Notes under the pieces: generated by a model | The model's database searches: none | Told to the model about the DNA's origin: nothing | The model's input: the letters and a program-made list of their open reading frames with translations, nothing else | Program-made: the position numbers and the translations under genes | Assembly: GCF_028609885.1 (NCBI RefSeq) | Contig: NZ_CP063195.1 | Coordinates: 1,240,001 to 1,304,000, forward strand | Length of the DNA stretch: 64,000 bases | Source of the DNA: Corynebacterium jeikeium | GTDB lineage: Bacteria; Actinomycetota; Actinomycetes; Mycobacteriales; Mycobacteriaceae | Direction: 5' to 3' | Shown here: positions 58,332 through 64,000 of the stretch, one piece after another | How positions within the stretch are numbered: the first letter of the stretch is position 1 | How the letters are laid out: each line of letters begins with the position of its first letter

Positions 58332-58697
58332 CTAAGGAATCAACACGGGAGCAAGCCCTAACAGCACTGACATTGCACCCAAGGAAAACACAGTCGCTCC
58401 AGGAGAGTGAACTACGCGATCCACACGAGCGCGCAGAGTCGCGGTACGTGCCGATCCTACTTCGAACACCCTTTCGTTAGAACCGGAAATACGGGCAGCC
58501 TTTTCCAAAGATATCGAACGCCTTACCGGCGCCGTTGCATAACTAAAAGTGTTCGAATTAGACCTGTTAGCAACCACATCCCAGTCAGGCTTGCGAACCC
58601 TAGGTTGGCGTAGTGGAGCAACACGTTCGTGGCGCGACACACGGACGCGGGTATCGGACTGACGGGACGTTACCTGACGCACAATCGAGGTGGTCAT
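58332..58697 (-). CDS. divS: DivS-like cell division suppressor beside lexA
   Basis: A 121-aa protein divergent from lexA. An Arg-rich N-terminal region is followed by a central Ser/Arg stretch and one C-terminal membrane helix (ATVFSLGAMSVLLGLAPVLIP). Size, position and promoter sharing with lexA match DivS of C. glutamicum (SOS-induced FtsZ-ring inhibitor) and Rv2719c of M. tuberculosis. Sequence similarity cannot be tested here. A strong AAGGAG lies ahead of the ATG. Confidence 0.75.
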   Translation of the reverse strand: MTTSIVRQVTSRQSDTRVRVSRHERVAPLRQPRVRKPDWDVVANRSNSNTFSYATAPVRRSISLEKAARISGSNERVFEVGSARTATLRARVDRVVHSPGATVFSLGAMSVLLGLAPVLIP

Positions 58698-58804
58698 GAT
58701 GATTACTCCTTAAAACATCAGCGCTACTCTTAAAGTCTCACTGGCAGCTTCCTTCACTGTGGTTCCCAGTGAAACATCCGCCCCAGACAGGCTATTGCTA
58801 AACA

Positions 58805-58830
58805 TTAGAACACTAGATCACGTGTTCTAA
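58805..58830. promoter_or_regulatory. Perfect 9-bp inverted repeat in the divS-lexA region
   Basis: TTAGAACAC (58805-58813) and GTGTTCTAA (58822-58830) with an 8-base spacer. Symmetry and placement in the divS promoter region suggest a protein-binding site. Its half-site core GAAC/GTTC matches that of SOS boxes, but the spacing is larger. Confidence 0.5.
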
Positions 58831-58862
58831 TTTCCGATGCAGTAAGTAATTTAGCACGCTTG

Positions 58863-58902
58863 TTCGAACATGTCGAGCGAAATTCGAACATTTTCGAACA
58901 CA
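58863..58902. promoter_or_regulatory. Ten-base-phased TTCGAACA repeats, candidate LexA sites
   Basis: TTCGAACA occurs at 58863, 58883 and 58893, with the related TCGAGCGA in the slot at 58873, so four 10-bp units lie head to tail. The reverse strand reads TCGAAAATGTTCGA, which is the corynebacterial SOS box TCGAAmA-nn-TGTTCGA without the two central bases. Probable LexA operator for lexA and divS; the geometry is non-standard. Confidence 0.6.
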
Positions 58903-58977
58903 TATACTAGTAATCGTTTAGTTTTCGGGTAGAGTCAATGGCGATAGCTGAACCGAATACCGAACGAGGTACACCCC

Positions 58978-59781
58978 GTGAGCATCGACAAATCGAGTGA
59001 CAACCCCACCCCGCGCCCGAAGCTCGGCCGCCCGCCGAAGTCGGAGGCCGATAAGCGCGCAGAGAAAGAGGCGCAGAAAGACGGCAAGAAGCCGGCATTG
59101 AGCACCCGTCAGCGCCGAATCCTCGAAGTCATTAGGGATTCGACCATCATCCGCGGCTACCCGCCGAGCATTCGCGAGATTGCAGACGCAGTTGGGCTGC
59201 ACTCCACCTCTTCCGTTTCTTATCACCTGACCCAGCTTGAGAAGCGGGGTTATCTCCGCCGCGATGGCAAACGTCCGCGAGCCGTAGACGTCCGAGCATT
59301 CGACGGTGGCCAGCTCACGAACGAAAGCACCAAAAAGAACGCAGGCTCGCCCCAGCCAACTTCCGCGGCTATCCCGGAACCGACCACCGAAGGCGAGACC
59401 ATGCCAGAGGCGACCTACGTTCCGGTTGTAGGCCAGATTGCGGCAGGCGCCCCAATTCTCGCTGAGCAGAATGTTGAGGCTCACTTTCCCCTCCCGCAAG
59501 AACTCGTGGGCAATGGCGAGCTTTTTCTGCTTCAGGTTGTCGGCGAATCCATGCACGACGCCGGCATTTTCAACGGTGACTGGGTAGTCGTGCGTTCGCA
59601 GTCCGTCGCCGAATTTGGAGACTTCGTTGCGGCCATGATCGATGGCGAGGCGACAGTCAAGGAATTCCAAAAGGATGCCGACGGCCTATGGCTTATTCCC
59701 CACAATCCGCTGTTCGAGCCCATCCCCGCTGAGGAGGCAACAATTCTGGGCAAGGTTGCCGCGGTCCTGCGCAAGATCTAA
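58978..59781 (+). CDS. lexA: SOS repressor LexA
   Basis: A 267-aa repressor/peptidase with a GTG start and GAGG upstream. The N-terminal winged helix contains [27 protein letters not shown]. The self-cleavage site is the Ala-Gly in [12 protein letters not shown]; the catalytic Ser is in [10 protein letters not shown] and the Lys in ATVKEFQ. Its charged first 40 residues ([18 protein letters not shown]) extend beyond the E. coli protein. The IS110-family element begins close to its stop codon. Confidence 0.96.
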   Translation: MSIDKSSDNPTPRPKLGRPPKSEADKRAEKEAQKDGKKPALSTRQRRILEVIRDSTIIRGYPPSIREIADAVGLHSTSSVSYHLTQLEKRGYLRRDGKRPRAVDVRAFDGGQLTNESTKKNAGSPQPTSAAIPEPTTEGETMPEATYVPVVGQIAAGAPILAEQNVEAHFPLPQELVGNGELFLLQVVGESMHDAGIFNGDWVVVRSQSVAEFGDFVAAMIDGEATVKEFQKDADGLWLIPHNPLFEPIPAEEATILGKVAAVLRKI

Positions 59782-59800
59782 GTCCCATTACGTTGTTGGC

Positions 59801-60024
59801 AGTTCCGCTTGAAGGAACTCAGGATTCGTACTCCTAGCCCCATGCTGGGGCAGGTTATGTTTGTCTGCGTTCCTTCTGCCTTGGGGCAGTGGAACTAGTC
59901 GCTGGCTTCGGTATGGCTTGTTTTCGTCCCTGTCTGAAAATGATCCGGGGGGTGATGCCGCCGAAGGCAGTGGCATACTCCAGACTGCTAATAGGAACCT
60001 GACCCGCACAGAATGTGCGAGGTC
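59801..60024 (+). ncRNA. Candidate bridge RNA region of the IS110-family element
   Basis: The 333 bp between lexA and the recombinase hold no gene but five stems: 59801-59819 (AGTTCC/GGAACT), 59837-59851 (GCCCCA/TGGGGC), 59869-59895 (GTTCC-CTGCC/GGCAG-GGAAC), 59955-59976 (ATGCC-GCC/GGC-GGCAT) and 60001-60024 (GACC-CGCACA/TGTGCG-GGTC). Elements of the IS110 group encode a structured guide (bridge) RNA in this position. Exact RNA ends and guide loops are not determined. Confidence 0.4.
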
Positions 60025-60114
60025 TCAAAGTAATGTGGATGCCAGCGTGAAGTATGTCCGACCACCAGCGATGAAATAAGTCCCATACTCATTCAATTCG
60101 CTAGGAGGTCTGGC

Positions 60115-61323
60115 ATGACCTACGACTATGTCATCGGCATGGACGTCGGTAAATACTTTCACCACGCTTGCGTCTTAGATATCGACGGCACCCAGGTGCT
60201 ATCTAAGCGCATCAACCAAAACGAAAAATCCCTGCGCGCACTGTTTTCAGCGTTCAGCGCACACGACCACAAGGTCCTTGTCGTCGTGGACCAGCCCAAT
60301 AACATTGGTCGACTAACTGTCGCGGTTGCTCAAGAACTCGGGATCGACGTGCGCTACCTTCCCGGTTTGGCTATGCGTCAACTCTCGCGCATCCACGCTG
60401 GCAATGCCAAAACTGATATCCGGGACGCCTATATCATCGCCCACGCTGCAAAGAACCTTCCGGAATCCCTCCGCAGCGTCGACCGCGTCGAAGAAGCCTT
60501 CCTCCAGTTGAAGGTCCTCAACGGTATCGACGAAGATTTAGCGCGCTCCTACACCAGGCTCATCAATCAGATTCGAAGTGCACTAGTAGGCTGCTACCCG
60601 CAATTCGAACAGGCCCTTCGCGGTCAGATAATTCACCGCAAGTGGGTTCTGCACCTACTTGCACGCTACGGCGGACCGACCAAGATAAAACGCCTCGGAA
60701 AGGCCAAGGCAACTGCCTTCGCTCGACGCTATAAGGCACGCAATCCTGAACCTGTCCTCGATGCCATTTTCGCTGCCATCTCTGAGCAAACAGTTGCCAT
60801 TGCTGGTGCACACTATGCCGAAATGGGCGTAGCAATGTCGGCGAAGGACGCGCTTTTAAAGCTCGAGCACCGCACACAAATCGAGCAGGAAGTCATCGAG
60901 CTCATCAACGACATCCCCCACACTCAAATCCTGCTATCCATGCCAGGAATCGGACCAAAGACGGCAGCACAAATTCTCATGACCGCGGGCGACATGACCG
61001 ACTTCCCGACAGCTGGGCACCTAGCCTCTTACGCTGGCTTATCACCTCGGACAAACCAGTCCGGGACCTCGATCATGTCGAACTCACTGAACCGAGCCGG
61101 CAATAAAAAATTAAAGAACGCCCTATGGCAATCATCTTTTGCATCCATCAGATTCCACGAGCGTTCCCGGCAATTCTATGAACGAAAGCGCCGTGAAGGC
61201 AAAAGACACAACGCCGCAGTAGTAGCACTAGCCCGCAGACGACTCAACGTCCTCTACGCCATGATGCGCAACCACAAGCACTACCACGATCCCGCACCAT
61301 CACAGGAAGACCTAGCAGCCTAG
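60115..61323 (+). CDS. IS110-family recombinase
   Basis: Intact 402-aa recombinase. The N-terminal RuvC-like domain has GMDVGK (D10), VVVDQPNNIG (D59) and AKTDIRDAYI (D101, D104): the second acidic residue is Asp rather than the Glu of IS621-type enzymes. The C-terminal Tnp domain begins with LLSMPGIGPKTAAQIL and includes SYAGLSPRTNQSGTS, whose Ser (about 316) is the probable nucleophile. AGGAGG lies before the ATG. No disruption seen. Confidence 0.92.
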   Translation: MTYDYVIGMDVGKYFHHACVLDIDGTQVLSKRINQNEKSLRALFSAFSAHDHKVLVVVDQPNNIGRLTVAVAQELGIDVRYLPGLAMRQLSRIHAGNAKTDIRDAYIIAHAAKNLPESLRSVDRVEEAFLQLKVLNGIDEDLARSYTRLINQIRSALVGCYPQFEQALRGQIIHRKWVLHLLARYGGPTKIKRLGKAKATAFARRYKARNPEPVLDAIFAAISEQTVAIAGAHYAEMGVAMSAKDALLKLEHRTQIEQEVIELINDIPHTQILLSMPGIGPKTAAQILMTAGDMTDFPTAGHLASYAGLSPRTNQSGTSIMSNSLNRAGNKKLKNALWQSSFASIRFHERSRQFYERKRREGKRHNAAVVALARRRLNVLYAMMRNHKHYHDPAPSQEDLAA

Positions 61324-61339
61324 ACACTAAGAGTAAAGA

Positions 61340-61369
61340 TAGCCGACCGGGTAAAATCCCAGTCGGCTA
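61340..61369. repeat. Strong hairpin 3' of the IS110-family recombinase
   Basis: TAGCCGAC / GTCGGCTA arms with an inner GGG/CCC and a six-base loop, 16 bases past the stop. No T-run. It may be the subterminal structure of the element's right end or a transcription block. Confidence 0.6.
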
Positions 61370-61440
61370 GCAGCCATGCCCGAAAACAACACGACCAAAC
61401 AACCCCGCAGAGAGAATCCGCCCCCAATTTCTCCACCCGC

Positions 61441-61455
61441 TAGGTTGACAACCTA
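61441..61455. promoter_or_regulatory. Inverted repeat TAGGTT-GAC-AACCTA before the sugR-like gene
   Basis: Six-base arms around GAC. It contains a perfect TTGACA (61445-61450) but no good -10 is found at 17 bases, so it may be an operator, perhaps for autoregulation. The rest of 61370-61512 shows no gene. Confidence 0.4.
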
Positions 61456-61512
61456 TATAGGAACACCCCCATTGGCTCTGACGCCGCCTTTTCCGGCCCG
61501 CTAGCAACTAAA

Positions 61513-62334
61513 ATGACCTTCATGGAATCAGCAGAGCGGCGCCGCCAGATACTTTCCCTCACAGCCATTCATGGCAGGGTGACTGTGAATGAGCTGGCGG
61601 AGAAGTTCGGCGTCACCGCAGAAACAATTCGTCGTGACCTGGCGATCCTCGACGACGGCGGTGAGCTCTTCCGCGTCCACGGGGGCGCCGTCCCCGTGCA
61701 GAACTTTCGCACTGACTTCACCACGCTCGCAACCAGGTCCAAAGCCGCACTCGGGGCCAAGCGCGCCATTGCCCAAGCGGCCGTACAGCTATTGCCCTTC
61801 TCGGGCACCGTCTTCATCGACGCAGGCACTACCACTGGGGTGTTCGCCGAAGCAATCGCGGCGGCCAACGCCGCAAACGATCCGAAACTCATGGCTCCAA
61901 AGCTGAACATCGTAACAAACTCGTTGTTCATCGCGACTACCTTGGCGGAATCACCACGCTTTGACGTACAGCTGATCGGCGGACACGTTCGTTCAGCCTC
62001 CCAGGCCGTTGTCGGCGACCTTGCCACCCGCGCTCTTGGCGTGCTGCACGCAGACGTAGCCTTTATCGGCACCAACGCGCTCACCATCGAGCACGGTCTC
62101 TCCACCCCCGACGCTCAAGAGGGGGCGATCAAGCGCGCTATGGTCGCCAACTCCGATTCCGTGGTCGCTCTGTGTGATTCCACCAAGTTTGGTCTCGATT
62201 ACCTCGTCAGCTTCGCCAGCATCGAGGACATCGCTGCCATCGTCACCGACCGCAACGCACCGGAGCCCTACGTAAACGAACTGCGACACCTCGGCATCAA
62301 AGTCACGTTCGCCGAAGACGCGCCAAAGGACTAG
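61513..62334 (+). CDS. DeoR-family sugar regulator, SugR-like
   Basis: 273-aa DeoR repressor. N-terminal helix-turn-helix VTVNELAEKFGVTAETIRRDL, followed by FRVHGGAVP; the C-terminal sugar-phosphate domain has FIDAGTTTGVFAEA, HADVAFIGTNAL and CDSTKFG. In C. glutamicum sugR (repressor of PTS and glycolysis genes) follows lexA, so orthology is likely. Start is ATG 61513 or 61522; no clear RBS. The stop abuts that of hflX with no gap. Confidence 0.87.
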   Translation: MTFMESAERRRQILSLTAIHGRVTVNELAEKFGVTAETIRRDLAILDDGGELFRVHGGAVPVQNFRTDFTTLATRSKAALGAKRAIAQAAVQLLPFSGTVFIDAGTTTGVFAEAIAAANAANDPKLMAPKLNIVTNSLFIATTLAESPRFDVQLIGGHVRSASQAVVGDLATRALGVLHADVAFIGTNALTIEHGLSTPDAQEGAIKRAMVANSDSVVALCDSTKFGLDYLVSFASIEDIAAIVTDRNAPEPYVNELRHLGIKVTFAEDAPKD

Positions 62335-63789
62335 CTACTCGGCGACGACAAACTGCTCCAGCTCGGCCGCAACAACCTTCGGTAGGCGAACGTTCAGACG
62401 CGTCCCGTCTGCATCGTAGTCCTCTTCAAGCACCGTCCCCAGCTCATGGACCTTTGCTACCACGTCGCCGCGATCAAATGGCACATGCAGGGTCACGTGG
62501 GTATCCAGCGAGTTGAGGAATAGCTCCAGCTGGGCCTCCAACTCGGGTATGCCCTCCCCCGTCTTCGCGGACACGTACACGGCATCCGGGATACGGTGAC
62601 GAAGCTCGGCCAGCACCAGTGGGTCGGCGGCGTCGATCTTGTTGATGACCAAGATCTCCGGTGGCGCCTCCTGTCCTGATTCCTCCACGATTCCGCCGAT
62701 CACGGTATTCACGGCCTTGATCTGCTCCAGCGGGAACGGGTCGGATCCGTCCACAACGTGCAGTACCACGTCGGCGGCCAGAACTTCCTCCAGAGTAGAA
62801 CGGAAGGCCTCCACCAGCTGCGTGGGCAGGTGTCGAACGAAACCCACCGTGTCGCTGAACACCACCGCGCGGCCATCCGCCAGGTTAGCGCGCCGCGTCG
62901 TCGGATCCAGTGTGGCGAACAGTGCATCCTCGACCAAAACTCCCGCACCTGTCAGAGCATTGATCAGCGAAGACTTACCCGCGTTCGTGTAACCGGCAAT
63001 TGCGATCTGAGGAATCGCCGACGCGTCACGCCGCTCTCGCTTGACCTCACGAGAGGTCTTCATCGCCGCAATCTCCTTGCGTAGCTTCGCCATATCGGAG
63101 CGAAGGCGACGGCGATCCGCCTCGATCTTCGTCTCACCCGGACCGCGCAGGCCCACGCCGCCGTTGGATCCCGCACGACCGCCGGCCTGCCGGGACAGCG
63201 CGCCACCCCAGCCGCGCACGCGTGTGATGAGGTACTCCATCTGCGCCAACGAAACCTGCGCCTTGCCTTCCTTGGACTTCGCATGCTGGGCGAAGATATC
63301 CAGAATTAGCATGGTTCGGTCGATCACTTTGACGTCCAGCGCTTTTTCCAGTGCAATCATCTGGCCCGGGCTCAGCTCACCGTCGCACACCACTGTATCT
63401 GCGCCGGTTTCCAGCACCACGGACTTCAGCTCCTCGACCTTGCCACGGCCGATGTAGGTGCCTGAATCCGGCTTGTCGCGACGCTGATAAAGCATCTCCG
63501 CCACCTCGGAGCCTGCGGTTTCGGCCAAAGCCCGCAGTTCTTCCAGGCTCGCCTCCACCTGCGCGATCGTCCCGGTTGTCCACACGCCAACCAGCACGAC
63601 CTTTTCCAGCCTCAGTTTTCGATACTCAACGTCATAGCCGTCGGACTGCTCGTCTGTGTAGGTATTTACGCCACGGGACAACCGCCGGAGGCTAGAGCGC
63701 GCCTCCAAATCGAGCTCGCCGACCGTGGGCGCCGCAGGCGAATCATAAAGGTGCGTAGTGTGTTCGGTTTTATCCGTCTTTTCCGTCAT
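62335..63789 (-). CDS. hflX: GTPase HflX
   Basis: Ribosome-associated GTPase that can split 70S particles after stress. 484 aa: the N-terminal domain has GVWTTGTIAQVEASLEEL and SGTYIGRGKVEEL, the linker has GPGETKIEADRRRLR, and the G domain has GYTNAGKSSLINAL (G1), DTVGFVRHLP (G3), NKID (G4) and SAKTGEG (G5). The N-terminus is about 40 residues longer than in E. coli. Confidence 0.95.
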   Translation of the reverse strand: MTEKTDKTEHTTHLYDSPAAPTVGELDLEARSSLRRLSRGVNTYTDEQSDGYDVEYRKLRLEKVVLVGVWTTGTIAQVEASLEELRALAETAGSEVAEMLYQRRDKPDSGTYIGRGKVEELKSVVLETGADTVVCDGELSPGQMIALEKALDVKVIDRTMLILDIFAQHAKSKEGKAQVSLAQMEYLITRVRGWGGALSRQAGGRAGSNGGVGLRGPGETKIEADRRRLRSDMAKLRKEIAAMKTSREVKRERRDASAIPQIAIAGYTNAGKSSLINALTGAGVLVEDALFATLDPTTRRANLADGRAVVFSDTVGFVRHLPTQLVEAFRSTLEEVLAADVVLHVVDGSDPFPLEQIKAVNTVIGGIVEESGQEAPPEILVINKIDAADPLVLAELRHRIPDAVYVSAKTGEGIPELEAQLELFLNSLDTHVTLHVPFDRGDVVAKVHELGTVLEEDYDADGTRLNVRLPKVVAAELEQFVVAE

Positions 63790-63857
63790 TACGCTCTATT
63801 TTTACCTGTCAGGGGAGGTAAATAGGAAATTTGGTGTAGAGGACTAGAGTGGTGGGC

Positions 63858-64000
63858 ATGATTCCTGAACTCCGCAGCATTGGTATGGATTTCCCCAAGT
63901 GGCAGCAAGCCCTAGAGGCCGCCTACGGTTCCGGCAATTTGGGCGTGTCGGGTGAGGTGCGCGGCGGCCAGGTTCTGCAGTTCGACGACCCCTCGGGCGC
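63858..64000 (+). CDS. Unidentified protein, 5' end only
   Basis: The frame from ATG 63858 stays open to the window end (47 codons: [19 protein letters not shown], then a Gly-rich stretch with [15 protein letters not shown]). Divergent from hflX with a 68-bp gap. Too short to name. Confidence 0.5.
   Translation, partial: MIPELRSIGMDFPKWQQALEAAYGSGNLGVSGEVRGGQVLQFDDPSG

Larger units (their letters stand above)
59791..61389 (+). mobile_element. IS110-family element (boundaries approximate)
   Basis: Element built from a hairpin-rich non-coding 5' part, an intact recombinase gene and a short 3' end. IS110-group elements usually lack terminal inverted repeats and make no target duplication, so ends cannot be fixed from one copy. 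It lies between lexA and the sugR-like gene, which are adjacent in C. glutamicum. The stated limits are guesses from the lexA stop and the stem at 61340-61369. Confidence 0.6.

Overview
The window is a chromosomal segment from a high-GC actinomycete, almost certainly a Corynebacterium. The gene order follows two conserved mycolata blocks. One runs secD-yajC-ruvBAC-yebC-pdxT-tesB-pdxS-(membrane protein)-pimA-patA-pgsA1-HIT-thrS. The other runs aftC-msrB-hemQ-cgoX-hemE-DUF3000-rnd-dxs, then trmA-like-DUF3159-DUF3710-dut-DUF3093-DUF4193-suhB-ppgK-sigA, then dtd-sigB-dtxR-galE, a helicase, oxyR, hrpA, nrdR, divS and lexA. PIM-synthesis genes, AftC, DtxR and a DivS-like protein beside LexA all point to Corynebacteriales. 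A Tat-exported ceramidase, and sugR with no PTS genes beside it, suggest a lipid-using skin species of the C. jeikeium type. The species call is inference.

Layout. 1-13.6 kb, nearly all minus strand: Sec translocon, Holliday junction resolution, PLP synthesis, and a tightly overlapping phosphatidylinositol-mannoside operon with thrS. 13.6-16.7 kb: an envelope copper/heme cluster (DyP peroxidase, PCu(A)C chaperone, a low-complexity lipoprotein, CopC). 16.8-18.2 kb: an apparently complete IS1249-type (IS256-like) element with 24-bp imperfect terminal inverted repeats and a perfect 8-bp target duplication. 18.2-19.2 kb: six tRNA genes (Val-CAC; Gly, Val-GAC, Gly, Cys, Val-GAC, Gly), including an exact 195-bp duplication, closed by a terminator. 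19.3-28.3 kb: AftC, MsrB, coproporphyrin-dependent heme genes, RNase D and DXS. 28.4-34.8 kb: the dut/suhB/ppgK block. 34.8-45 kb: sigA with a structured leader, sigB with a SigH-like promoter, dtxR and galE. 45-58.7 kb: DUF4192, PAC2, a Ski2-type helicase, oxyR, the ceramidase, hrpA, nrdR and divS. 58.7-61.5 kb: lexA with unusual repeats in its promoter region, followed by an IS110-family element whose 5' non-coding part is full of hairpins (candidate bridge RNA). 61.5-64 kb: sugR-like regulator, hflX, and the start of an unidentified gene.

Several global regulators lie together (SigA, SigB, DtxR, OxyR, NrdR, DivS, LexA, SugR), linking growth, iron, oxidative stress and the SOS response. The two insertion sequences and the ceramidase are the main accessory material. 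No CRISPR array, prophage or resistance gene was seen. All calls come from reading the sequence; no database search was run.
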